In this document: positions 56,226 to 64,000 of the stretch, piece after piece
Position numbering within the stretch: position 1 is the first letter of the stretch
How the letters are laid out: every line of letters starts with the position of its first letter
Source of the DNA: Rhodocyclaceae bacterium
GTDB taxonomy: Bacteria; Pseudomonadota; Gammaproteobacteria; Burkholderiales; Rhodocyclaceae
Assembly (NCBI GenBank): GCA_030681195.1
Contig: JAUXXJ010000005.1
Location: 1-64,000 of the forward strand
Direction: 5' to 3'
Length of the DNA: 64,000 nucleotides
Position numbers and translations under genes: made by a program
The notes under the pieces: generated by a model
What the model saw: the letters and a program-made list of their open reading frames with translations, nothing else
Database searches by the model: none
Told to the model about the DNA's origin: nothing

Positions 56226-59200
56226 TCAGGGAGCCAGCGGAGTGGCGAAGGCCGTGATCATCTGGTAGCAGGCGAGGGCATCCTCACCGAGTTCAGCAAA
56301 GCCGATCTGCCGTCGCTGCCACGGGCTGAAATCAGTGCCGTCTGTGAGCTGCGTAAGATCACGCACCGCCATGCCCCAGTCGTGAAAGACGCGGCGGCTG
56401 GCGGGCGCTTCGATGACCAGTTTGACATCCTCATGCCTAGGGTCGACGCGGATGCGTTCAAACAAGGCAAACAGACTGTCGCGCGGCCCTTCGAGCATTT
56501 GCATGAATTCGCCGTTGTGATAGGCGAGGCAGCCGGAGATGCCCGCACTGCGGTTGCCGTCGAGCGCTTGGGCTTGCAGGGTCTTGAGTGCGTCCGCCGA
56601 TAGGGGTTGGGACGCGCGGCTGACGTAGATCAGGAAATGCAGGCATGAACGCGAGGCGATCGTTGTATCGCGGGGTTCGCGCTCGAACGTGGTGATGAAA
56701 TCGTGGGCTTCGAGCGGACGATGGAAGTAATAGCCCTGTATGTAGTCGCAGCGGTAGGCGCACAGTTCGCGCTGCTGTGCCGCTGATTCGACGCCTTCGG
56801 CAACGAGTTGCAGGCCGAGCGCGTGGCCGAGACCGATGACGGCGCGGATGATGGTGCGCGCCTCGCCCTGTTTGTCGATGCCGTCGATGAAGGCGCGGTC
56901 GATCTTGAGCACATCTACGGGCAGGCGCTTTAATTGCGCCAGCGAGGAATAGCCGGTGCCGAAATCATCCACCGCAACGCGCAGGCCAAGATTGGCAAGC
57001 CGGCGCAACACGCGCAGATTGGCCTCGACATCGGCCATCAGTGACGTTTCGGTGATTTCCAGCAGCAAGCGCTTGGGATCGGCCTCGGTTTCGTCCAGCG
57101 TTTTGGCAAAACTCTCGGCCAGATTTTCTTCTGAGAGCTGGCGTGTCGACAGGTTGACCGACAGATAGGGGGCGGCCTCGCCCCAGCGCTGGCGCCAGGC
57201 CACTTCGGTCAGGCAGCCCTGGTGGAATACCCAGGCACCAATCGGCACAATGCTGCCGGTCATTTCGGCAATCGGGATGAAGGTGGCCGGCGAGATTTCG
57301 CCCGCGTCGGGTTTCCAGCGCAGCAACGCCTCGGCGCCGACAATGCGGCCGCTCTCGGCGGCGACGATCGGTTGAAAGCGCAAGGACAATTCGTTGCGCT
57401 CGATGGCGCCGCGCAGGCCGCTGGTGATGGCCAGGCGCTGGCGCGCCTGCTCCTGCAAACTCTCGTTGAAAAAGGCCCAGCCGTCGCGGCCGCGCTGCTT
57501 GACGTCATACATCGCCGTGTCGGCATAGCGCAGCAGATCGTCGGCGGTGTGGGTGCTGCCGGTGCCGATGGCGATGCCAATGCTGGCGGTGACGAACAAC
57601 GGCAGGGTGGCGAACTCGAACGGCCGACGCAGGGTGTCGTTGATGCGCTCGGCGATCACCGACATCGTTGCGGGTTGCTCGACCTGCTCGCAAAGGACAA
57701 CGAATTCATCGCCGGCGAGCCGCGCCACCGTGTCGCCGGGGCGCACCTGTTCGATCAGTCGCGCGGTCACGCTCTTGAGCAGGGCATCGCCGGCTTCGTG
57801 GCCGTGGGTATCGTTGATCAGCTTGAAACCGTCGAGATCGACAAACAGCAGTACCACGGCCAGCCCGCTGCGGCGCGAACGCTGGAGGGCATTGACGAGA
57901 CGCTCGCGAATCAGGGCGCGATTGGGCAGGCCGGTGAGGGGGTCGTGGGTGGCGCGCCGGGTCAGTTCTTCTTCGGCCTTCTTTTGCTCGGTGATGTCAC
58001 GCAGGGTCACGACCAGTAGCCAGTCCTCGGTGAGCTCGCCGTTTTTGAACTTGGCGATCGAGGCTTCGAGCGGGAAGAAGCTGCCATCCTTGCGGTAGCC
58101 CATGATTTCCTGGCGGGCATTCATGCGCCGCTCGCTCTGCGCTCCGGCAACGAATTGCTTGACCATCTCCGCGTGGCGCTGGCGCAGGTGCGGCGGGACC
58201 AGCAGGTGCACCGCCAAACCGATCATTTCGCCTTCGGCGTAGCCGAAAATCTGGCAGGCGTTGCGATTGGCTTCGCTGATGATGCCGTGGGCGTCGGTGG
58301 CGATGACCGCCATGTCGGCAATGGACAGAATCTGGTGCGCCGTGCCGATCTTTTCCTGGGCGCGTCCGAGCTCGGCGGCCAGCCGCGCCGTGACTTCTGG
58401 TGTGGCGGGGGATTCGTGCAAATGCGAGGCGCGCAGTTGGGCGCGGTAGCGCGCCGGAATTTCCGGCGCAATGAGACCGAAATGCTCGACGATGGCGAAT
58501 GAGCCGTCGGCGTCGCAGCGTGCCAGGCAGGTGCTGACACTGGCATGATGGGTTTCCGGGTCCATCTCGACGAGACCTTGCGGTGCGATCACGCGCACTT
58601 TTTCAAGCGCCTCGATCAGCGCCTCGGCCTCGGTCGTCCCAGCGGTCTCGGCGGCGTTGGCGAAGGCGTGCACGCAGACATAGGCCCCTTCGCCAAAATT
58701 GGTCAGCACGCCATTGCCGGCCGGCCAGATGCCGGTGACGCCGGGCTGACGTGCCAGGCGCGTCAGCACCGGATGATTTGCCGGCGTGTCGAGCGACATG
58801 AAGTAGGTGTTGCTCGAAAAAAACCCCTCGCGTACTTCGGGTGCGAGACACGACACCATGGCTTCATCGTAGTGGCCCATGACCACGGTCATGCGGCGCT
58901 TGAGGCCCATTTCGGTGAAGCGCGTGAGCAGGATCATCTGGTCCGCCCCGGCGAAATAGGGGACGAAGACATCGCAGCCGGAGCGTTCCACCTGTTCGAG
59001 CAGACGGTCGATTTCCTGCGGATTTACGCCTATCGGCAGGTATTCCTCGCCGACCACGTCGCCGTCGATGGCCTGCAGCGCACGCTTGGCGGCATCAATC
59101 GAGCCACGCGGCCACTCGTAGTTGTTGCCGGCGAAAAACATTTTCGAACCGCAACGCCGCGCCATGAAGGGAATCATGCGCTCGATCTGCTGATTGGGCA

Positions 59201-59561
59201 GTGCGGCGAAGTGAAAGAAATAGCGGCCGGTAATGCTGCCTTCGTAGAACGAGAAGTTCAGGAGGGGGATGTGTCGTGGCTCGGCGACCTGGGCGGCTAC
59301 GGCGATACGCGAATTCGAGAGCAGATTGCCAATGATGGCGACGCAGCCGTGCGTATCAATCAGCCGCTTGGCGGCCGGCACGGCGGTATCGGGCAGACTG
59401 CCATCGTCCTCGACGATGAGTTCGAGCGGCCTGCCGAGCACGCCGCCGCGTTCGTTGATTTCCTCGCAGGCGATGTGGGCGGCACGCGTGATTTCCGGGC
59501 CGTACAGTGCGACCAGGCCGGTGAGCGGGGGCATGAGGCCGAGGCGAATCGTGTCGGGCAT
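56226..59561 (-). CDS. AmiC-like-PAS-GGDEF-EAL-BLUF receptor
   Basis: The 1111-residue protein has no signal peptide. It opens with an AmiC/urea-type ligand-binding domain ([47 protein letters not shown]), then PAS (about 57980-58330), a GGDEF domain with AGDEF (site still likely active), an EAL domain ([15 protein letters not shown]), and a C-terminal BLUF domain (about 56340-56645). BLUF landmarks are kept: Tyr in LIYVSRAS, Asn 18 residues before Gln in FMQMLEG, and Trp-Gly-Met in FHDWGMAV. So one protein may combine a small-molecule signal, PAS signal and blue light to set c-di-GMP. Confidence 0.9.
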   Translation of the reverse strand: MPDTIRLGLMPPLTGLVALYGPEITRAAHIACEEINERGGVLGRPLELIVEDDGSLPDTAVPAAKRLIDTHGCVAIIGNLLSNSRIAVAAQVAEPRHIPLLNFSFYEGSITGRYFFHFAALPNQQIERMIPFMARRCGSKMFFAGNNYEWPRGSIDAAKRALQAIDGDVVGEEYLPIGVNPQEIDRLLEQVERSGCDVFVPYFAGADQMILLTRFTEMGLKRRMTVVMGHYDEAMVSCLAPEVREGFFSSNTYFMSLDTPANHPVLTRLARQPGVTGIWPAGNGVLTNFGEGAYVCVHAFANAAETAGTTEAEALIEALEKVRVIAPQGLVEMDPETHHASVSTCLARCDADGSFAIVEHFGLIAPEIPARYRAQLRASHLHESPATPEVTARLAAELGRAQEKIGTAHQILSIADMAVIATDAHGIISEANRNACQIFGYAEGEMIGLAVHLLVPPHLRQRHAEMVKQFVAGAQSERRMNARQEIMGYRKDGSFFPLEASIAKFKNGELTEDWLLVVTLRDITEQKKAEEELTRRATHDPLTGLPNRALIRERLVNALQRSRRSGLAVVLLFVDLDGFKLINDTHGHEAGDALLKSVTARLIEQVRPGDTVARLAGDEFVVLCEQVEQPATMSVIAERINDTLRRPFEFATLPLFVTASIGIAIGTGSTHTADDLLRYADTAMYDVKQRGRDGWAFFNESLQEQARQRLAITSGLRGAIERNELSLRFQPIVAAESGRIVGAEALLRWKPDAGEISPATFIPIAEMTGSIVPIGAWVFHQGCLTEVAWRQRWGEAAPYLSVNLSTRQLSEENLAESFAKTLDETEADPKRLLLEITETSLMADVEANLRVLRRLANLGLRVAVDDFGTGYSSLAQLKRLPVDVLKIDRAFIDGIDKQGEARTIIRAVIGLGHALGLQLVAEGVESAAQQRELCAYRCDYIQGYYFHRPLEAHDFITTFEREPRDTTIASRSCLHFLIYVSRASQPLSADALKTLQAQALDGNRSAGISGCLAYHNGEFMQMLEGPRDSLFALFERIRVDPRHEDVKLVIEAPASRRVFHDWGMAVRDLTQLTDGTDFSPWQRRQIGFAELGEDALACYQMITAFATPLAP

Positions 59562-59615
59562 GAGTAATTTCTGACGGTAGCCGGCGCAAGGCCGCGAGGC
59601 TGTAAGTTTGCCAGC

Positions 59616-60779
59616 TTATCGCAACTGTTGCTCGATGTTGGCGAACAGTTTGTCGTAGATTTCGATCAGGGCGGTTCTGTCTTCGCTGCCCTTGACCCAG
59701 TGGCGTTCACTGGCCAGCGTCAGCGCCTGTTTCTCTATGTGGGAGAGGCTTTCATTATCGACCGCTTGTCCGTGCAGGATCTGCGTGACATCGCTGCGCG
59801 CCCTCTGGGCGAGCGATACGAGGCGCATGGCTTCCTGCATGGCAGCAACGCCGGTGCCGATTGAAGAGGCCAGTTTCCCCACCGTGGCGGCCGCATCGGC
59901 CGAGCCGCCGAGGCGCTGACAGAATTCGTCGGCGAGTGTGCGTGAGTCGGCCATCGAGTGGCTGATGGTGTCCATCTGGCTAAGGACGTCGTTCATCGCT
60001 CGGGCCATGGCGTTGATGGCGGCGGCGATTTCTTCGGCGGCCTTTTGCGACTGGTCGGCCAGCTTGCGTACCTCGTCGGCGACCACCGCGAAGCCTCGGC
60101 CGGCCTCGCCGGCACGGGCCGCCTCGATGGCGGCATTGAGGGCGAGGAGGTTGGTCTGCTTGGCGATGACGTCGATATGGCCGGTGAGTTTCTGGATCGC
60201 GCCGGCCTTGACGTTGAGGTCGGCCAGTGCATGACTGCCGCTCTCGGTGGCCTGCAGGGCCTGACCAAGCGAGCCGGACATGCGGTCGGCGGCACCCGAC
60301 ATGGCGTGGGCGGATTCGGCGTAGCTGCTGGCGAGTTCTTCGGATTGCCTGGAGTACCCGGCGACTTCGGTGAGCGAGTGGCTGACATGGTCGATGGCGA
60401 GCGACAGGCCACGCTCCGAACGCAGGAAAATGTGCGACAGCAGTGCCTCGCGCGCCACGGTTTCCTGCGCGGCGTTCAGCTCATCGATCATTGCCTGCAT
60501 GCGTCCCAGCACGTCCTTGAAGGTGCCGTGCAGGCCGGTCGTTTGCAGGCGCCGCCAGGGGTGGCCTGCGGAAGAGGCGGCCATGCCGCCGAGAATCTCG
60601 CGGAAGGCGGTTTCCGTCTGGTCGAGCATCGCATTGAGATTGATGCGGATCGCGTCGAGCGTTGGGTTGCTGACTTCCTTGGGCAGGCGCGCGACCAGTT
60701 CCCCCGCGCCATAGCGCTTGAGGAGTTGGTCGAGTTCGTTGAGGAAGGCGCGATCGTTAGAGCGAGAAAACCAGTTCAT
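59616..60779 (-). CDS. Soluble methyl-accepting chemotaxis protein
   Basis: The 387-residue protein lacks membrane helices. It has a helical N-terminal domain, then the signalling region ([35 protein letters not shown]). It overlaps the 3' end of the PAS gene by 23 bases; the two together resemble a split Aer energy-taxis receptor. Confidence 0.9.
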   Translation of the reverse strand: MNWFSRSNDRAFLNELDQLLKRYGAGELVARLPKEVSNPTLDAIRINLNAMLDQTETAFREILGGMAASSAGHPWRRLQTTGLHGTFKDVLGRMQAMIDELNAAQETVAREALLSHIFLRSERGLSLAIDHVSHSLTEVAGYSRQSEELASSYAESAHAMSGAADRMSGSLGQALQATESGSHALADLNVKAGAIQKLTGHIDVIAKQTNLLALNAAIEAARAGEAGRGFAVVADEVRKLADQSQKAAEEIAAAINAMARAMNDVLSQMDTISHSMADSRTLADEFCQRLGGSADAAATVGKLASSIGTGVAAMQEAMRLVSLAQRARSDVTQILHGQAVDNESLSHIEKQALTLASERHWVKGSEDRTALIEIYDKLFANIEQQLR

Positions 60780-61278
60780 CGTAGCTCATACCTGTTTTGG
60801 TGAGAAGGCCGACAAGGACTTGCGTGCCGGCACCGATGGCATCACGCGCACCGGCCGCTTTTTCGGCGGCCACCATCTGTTGATAGACCGGGATCACTTT
60901 TTCAACGGCCTGGCGGCTGGGGCAGCGCCGTACCGAGGTATAGCCGACGATATTGCCGCTTGGCCCAAAATCCGGCGTGACGTGGGTGAACACCCAGTAA
61001 TAGCCGCCATCCTTGCACATGTTCTTGACGTAGGCGAAGACTTCCTTGCCGGACTGGATGGTGTCCCAGACCAGTTTGAAAGCGGCGCGCGGCATGTCGG
61101 GGTGGCGGACGATGTTGTGTTGGGTACCGAGGAGTTCCTCTTCGGTATATCCCGAGAACTCAATGAAGATCGGGTTGCAGTAGGTGATGATGCCTTTCGG
61201 GTCGGTCTTGGAAACGATGAAATCGTTTTCCCGCATGACCCGTTCCCGCTGCGTTGGAACAATGTTTTTGTCCTTCAC
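60757..61278 (-). CDS. Aer-like PAS domain protein
   Basis: A PAS protein of about 173 residues with the Aer-type sequence [40 protein letters not shown] and [12 protein letters not shown], which in Aer binds FAD and reports redox state. GTG 61278 is preferred because GGAGG lies nine bases upstream; ATG 61287 would touch it. It is divergent from nifN, with the nifN NifA site between. Confidence 0.88.
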   Translation of the reverse strand: MKDKNIVPTQRERVMRENDFIVSKTDPKGIITYCNPIFIEFSGYTEEELLGTQHNIVRHPDMPRAAFKLVWDTIQSGKEVFAYVKNMCKDGGYYWVFTHVTPDFGPSGNIVGYTSVRRCPSRQAVEKVIPVYQQMVAAEKAAGARDAIGAGTQVLVGLLTKTGMSYDELVFSL

Positions 61279-61344
61279 GGTGCGCATCCTCCCCTAGTTT
61301 CAATTATTAGCATTTATGATACCCCATAAGTAAAGTGTGGTTTT

Positions 61345-61360
61345 TGTTGCAGATGCGACA
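61345..61360 (+). promoter_or_regulatory. NifA upstream activator sequence for nifN
   Basis: TGTTGCAGATGCGACA, one base different from the nifE site, 46 bases before the -24 GG. Confidence 0.85.
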
Positions 61361-61405
61361 TTGAGCGGTTGATGTAACTATTTGAACTAATGAAGATGTA
61401 GTGCT

Positions 61406-61420
61406 TGGCACGTCGCTTGC
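61406..61420 (+). promoter_or_regulatory. Sigma54 (-24/-12) promoter of nifN
   Basis: TGGCACG-N4-TTGC, consensus. Transcription should start near 61432, 29 bases before the ATG. Confidence 0.9.
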
Positions 61421-61460
61421 GAGTAGGGGGTGACTCCTTCTCGATTGTGCTCTTACCGAC

Positions 61461-62834
61461 ATGGCCGACATCCTCAAGCGTGCAAAGCCCCTCGCCGTGA
61501 ATCCCCTCAAGGTGTCGCAGCCGATCGGGGCTTCGCTGGCGTTTCTGGGGCTGAAGAATGCCCTGCCGATGCTGCATGGTTCTCAGGGTTGCACAGCCTT
61601 CGGAAAAGTCTTCTTCGTGCGCCATTTCCGCGAGCCGATTCCGTTGCAGACCACGGCGATGGACCAGGTGTCCAGCGTAATGGGGGCCGACGAGAACGTC
61701 GTCGAGGGCCTTAAGACACTGTGCGAAAAGAGCAAGCCCGAGATCATCGGTGTGCCGACGACGGGATTATCGGAAACACAGGGCACCGATATCAAGCGGC
61801 TGGTCAAGCAGTTTCGCGAAACTTGTCCACAGTTCGATCACATCGCCGTTGTGCCGGTGAATACGCCGGATTACATCGGCTCGCTGGAGAGCGGCTTTGC
61901 GCTGGCGATCGAGGCGATCATCGACGTGATGGTCCAAAAGTCGGCGCTGGCAGGACGGCGTCACAAGCAGGTCAATGTGCTGGCCGGGTCGATGCTGACG
62001 CCCGGCGATATCGAGAGTATCAAGGACTGGATCGAAGCCTTCGGCCTGCGCCCGGTGGTGCTGCCTGATATCGGCGATTCGCTCGATGGCCACCTCGTGC
62101 CGCAGGAAAACACGCCGCTGACCTTGGGCGGCACCCCCAAGGCCGAGATTGAAAGCATGGGCGAGTCGATTGCCACGCTGGTGATCGGCCGTTCGCTGTT
62201 CAAGGCCGCCGACATGCTCGAAGAACGTACCGGTGTGCCGACGCTGCGTTTCGATCATCTGATGGGTCTCGATGCCTGCGATGCTTTTACACACGCACTG
62301 GCGAATCTCTCTGGCCTGCCGGTGCCCGAGAAGCTGGAACGCCAGCGCGCACAGTTGCAGGATGCGATGGTCGACACCCATTTCATGACCGGCTTTACGC
62401 GCATTGCATTGGCGCTGGACCCTGACCTGCTGCTGGCCTTTGGCGAATTTCTGGTCGGTGTCGGTGCCGAGATCGTGGCGGCTGTGGCTCCCTCGCGGGC
62501 GGACGTGCTGGCCGATGTGCCCTGCGCGGCGGTGCAGATCGGTGATCTGGAAGATCTCGAACGCTCGGCCAAGCTGGCCGACGCCCAGTTGCTGATTTCC
62601 AATTCGCATGCTGCCCAGAGTGCCGCCCGCCTGCATCTGCCGCTGCTGCGTGCCGGTTTCCCGCAATACGATTTTGTCGGCGGCTATGCGCGTCCGTGGG
62701 TGGGTTACCGCGCCGCACGTCAGGCCCTGTTCGATCTCGCCAACCTCTTCCTGGGGCAGCACCATGACATTCCCGCCTACCGTTCCATCTACCGCCCGGC
62801 GGCGGAAGCTGACCTTGGCCTGGTCCGGCACTGA
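61461..62834 (+). CDS. nifN: Nitrogenase FeMo-co scaffold protein NifN
   Basis: NifN is the beta-like partner of NifE. The 457-residue protein starts MADILKRAKPLAVNPLKVSQ and has GLKNALPMLHGSQGCTAFGK, VGVPTTGLSETQG-type and NVLAGSMLTPGDIESIKDWI. Repeat copy 15 encodes QKSALAGRR in the loop before VNVLAG, a variable-length loop in relatives. It starts an operon with nifX, an RseC-like gene and DUF269. Confidence 0.97.
   Translation: MADILKRAKPLAVNPLKVSQPIGASLAFLGLKNALPMLHGSQGCTAFGKVFFVRHFREPIPLQTTAMDQVSSVMGADENVVEGLKTLCEKSKPEIIGVPTTGLSETQGTDIKRLVKQFRETCPQFDHIAVVPVNTPDYIGSLESGFALAIEAIIDVMVQKSALAGRRHKQVNVLAGSMLTPGDIESIKDWIEAFGLRPVVLPDIGDSLDGHLVPQENTPLTLGGTPKAEIESMGESIATLVIGRSLFKAADMLEERTGVPTLRFDHLMGLDACDAFTHALANLSGLPVPEKLERQRAQLQDAMVDTHFMTGFTRIALALDPDLLLAFGEFLVGVGAEIVAAVAPSRADVLADVPCAAVQIGDLEDLERSAKLADAQLLISNSHAAQSAARLHLPLLRAGFPQYDFVGGYARPWVGYRAARQALFDLANLFLGQHHDIPAYRSIYRPAAEADLGLVRH
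61936..61960 (+). repeat. Short interspersed repeat copy 15, in nifN
   Basis: AAAAGTCGGCGCTGGCAGGA then CGGCG, a perfect copy. In frame it encodes KSALAGRR, as in NifB. Confidence 0.88.
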
Positions 62835-62847
62835 GGGACTGCCGACC

Positions 62848-63264
62848 ATGTTGAAAGTTGCCTTCGCCACTGCCGACCGCGAGCGCGTGAATCAGCATTT
62901 CGGTGCGGCAACGCGCTTTGCCATTTACAGCATGGATGGCGAGCGCGCCAAGCTGGTGGAAGTGGCCGAGTTTCCCGAAGAAGCGATGGATGGCAAGGAA
63001 GACAAGCTGACGGCCAAGATCGCCGCGCTGAATGGCTGTGCCGCCGTGTATTGCCTCGCGGTGGGCGGTTCGGCGGTGCGCCAGTTGCTGGCGAGTGGCA
63101 TCCAGCCGGTGCGGCTCGACGAAGTGCAAGGCATTGAGGCACTGCTGGCGCAATTGCGGCAAGCGGTGCGCGAAGGCGGCGTGCCGTGGATCGACAAGGC
63201 CCTGAAGCGCGACGCCAAGGGTGAGCGTTTCGATCAAATGGCCGCCGAAGGGTGGGACGAATGA
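62848..63264 (+). CDS. nifX: NifX, FeMo-co precursor carrier
   Basis: The 138-residue protein (MLKVAFATADRERVNQHFGA...RFAIY) is NifX, which binds NifB-co and the VK-cluster between NifB and NifEN. The His in NQHFG is the cofactor residue of the family. The start is ATG 62848; the frame opens upstream inside nifN. Confidence 0.95.
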   Translation: MLKVAFATADRERVNQHFGAATRFAIYSMDGERAKLVEVAEFPEEAMDGKEDKLTAKIAALNGCAAVYCLAVGGSAVRQLLASGIQPVRLDEVQGIEALLAQLRQAVREGGVPWIDKALKRDAKGERFDQMAAEGWDE

Positions 63265-63674
63265 TCCAGCGCAGCGGACACATCATGGCGATTCGCGATG
63301 GTCTGGCGACCGTGCGGGTCGAGCGTGCCTCGGCCTGTTCGAGCTGCGGTACGCGCAGTGTCTGTGGTGCGGGAAGTGCCGCTGGTTCGCAGGTGTCGGT
63401 GCCCGTGCAGCCCGGCGCACGCACGGGGGATCGCGTCACGCTGAGCCTGTCCAACGGCATGCTGACGCGTGCGGCCCTGCTGGCCTATCTGTTGCCTGCG
63501 TTGACGACGATCTTCGGTGCCGCGCTGTTGTCCTCTGCCGGCGATCTGGCTGCGGTGGCGGGGGCCTTGTGCGGCCTTGGGCTGGGACTGCTGGCCTTGC
63601 GATTTCTGGGGCGCCGTCAGTCGGCGTGCACCCCGCTCATGATTGATTCACAACCCTTTGGAGAGTCTTTATGA
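63261..63674 (+). CDS. RseC/SoxR-reducing-system-like membrane protein
   Basis: The 137-residue protein has a cysteine cluster (ASACSSCGTRSVCGAG) followed by two membrane helices (LLAYLLPALTTIFGAALL and LAAVAGALCGLGLGLLAL), the layout of RseC, a partner of Rnf/Rsx electron transport. ATG 63261 overlaps the nifX stop (ATGA), so it is co-translated. In nif clusters it may support electron supply through Rnf. Confidence 0.85.
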   Translation: MIQRSGHIMAIRDGLATVRVERASACSSCGTRSVCGAGSAAGSQVSVPVQPGARTGDRVTLSLSNGMLTRAALLAYLLPALTTIFGAALLSSAGDLAAVAGALCGLGLGLLALRFLGRRQSACTPLMIDSQPFGESL

Positions 63675-64000
63675 CCACCCTCGATCCCATTTACGAGAGC
63701 GATTTCATCAAGGAGATGATTCGCCAGATGCGCGCCCTCGACAGCTACGGCACCTACGACGGCCTGTCGGGCGACAAGCTGCTGGAGCCGCTGATCCTCA
63801 CCAAGGAACGCAAGGCGACCATTCCCATCATCGGCGATCCCGATGAGGAAACCATTGCCCGCGTCAAAGCCTTTTACAACGCCATCGCCACGCTGGTCGA
63901 GAAGGAATGCGGCCTGATGGCCGTCCCCTTCATTAACCTGACGCACGAAGGCTTTGGCCGCGTGCTGATCACCGTCGGCAAACTGGTAGCGGTTGAAAAG
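63671..64000 (+). CDS. NifX-associated nitrogen fixation protein (DUF269), 3' end outside window
   Basis: The first 110 residues (MTTLDPIYESDFIKEMIRQM, LDSYGTYDGLSGDKLLEPLI, ECGLMAVPFINLTHEGFGRV) match DUF269, encoded after nifX in most nif clusters. The ATG overlaps the RseC-like stop; the ribosome site is GGAGAG. The gene runs past the window end. Confidence 0.95.
   Translation, partial: MTTLDPIYESDFIKEMIRQMRALDSYGTYDGLSGDKLLEPLILTKERKATIPIIGDPDEETIARVKAFYNAIATLVEKECGLMAVPFINLTHEGFGRVLITVGKLVAVEK

Overview
This 64-kb window is a high-GC proteobacterial chromosome segment that holds most of a molybdenum-nitrogenase (nif) region. The gene set (NifA/sigma54-type promoters, split draT and draG, FeSII-like ferredoxin, LRV Fe-S protein, NafY, NifO, nifQ next to mod) and the many chemotaxis and c-di-GMP proteins suggest a free-living betaproteobacterial diazotroph of the Rhodocyclales type (Azonexus, Dechloromonas, Accumulibacter relatives). 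That placement is inference from gene content.

Layout. 1-5.1 kb: the 3' part of a large filamentous-haemagglutinin-like adhesin, then an APS kinase and a sulfotransferase. 5.2-10.3 kb: the nifB operon (nifB, 2[4Fe-4S] ferredoxin, nifO, A-type flavoprotein, two 2Fe-2S ferredoxins of which one resembles the FeSII/Shethna protection protein, and draG). 10.4-14.7 kb: a CheB-CheR-PAS-GGDEF-EAL fusion. 14.7-16.0 kb (minus): a SIR2-like protein plus bacteriohemerythrin, with its own NifA/sigma54-type promoter. 16.1-18.6 kb (minus): draT, a VirB1-like protein lacking its catalytic Glu, a FliA-like sigma factor and a small unknown protein. 18.7-26.4 kb: nifHDKT, ferredoxin, nafY, a small nif protein, lrv and two uncharacterised genes. 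26.4-29.2 kb: a toxin-antitoxin island (VapBC-like, decayed BrnTA, a HigA-like fragment, and an AbiEii-like nucleotidyltransferase with a winged-helix partner). 29.3-30.9 kb (minus): GNAT, nifZ, DUF3050. 31-34 kb: a membrane GGDEF/EAL protein. 34.2-38.6 kb (minus): modE-modA-nifQ-modB-modC-DUF2478, with two ModE-like boxes shared with a divergent TauE/SafE transporter. 39.6-43 kb: DksA-like, Usp, SulP and CDF proteins. 43.2-47.6 kb: a Cache-CheW protein and an MCP. 47.6-48.8 kb: a DUF4143 ATPase. 49.0-50.4 kb: nifE alone. 50.6-61.3 kb (all minus): GH17-GT2 glucan synthase, sulfatase-like protein, methyltransferase, DUF188, an AmiC-PAS-GGDEF-EAL-BLUF receptor, and a soluble MCP with an Aer-like PAS protein. 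61.3-64 kb: nifN, nifX, an RseC-like protein and the start of the DUF269 gene.

How it works together. Five NifA upstream activator sequences (TGT-N10-ACA), each with a matching -24/-12 promoter, serve nifB, the SIR2-hemerythrin operon, nifH, nifE and nifN; a sixth -24/-12 promoter without a seen UAS precedes GNAT-nifZ. Structural, cofactor-assembly, Mo-supply, electron-supply and O2/ADP-ribosylation control genes therefore sit in one region. The two most unusual signals are a short interspersed repeat (core AAAAGTCGGCGCTGGC followed by RGGACGGCG), present about 15 times and lying in frame inside nifB, nifN, nifQ, modC, nafY and the adhesin gene, and a nifE promoter placed so close to the ATG that the transcript should be leaderless.
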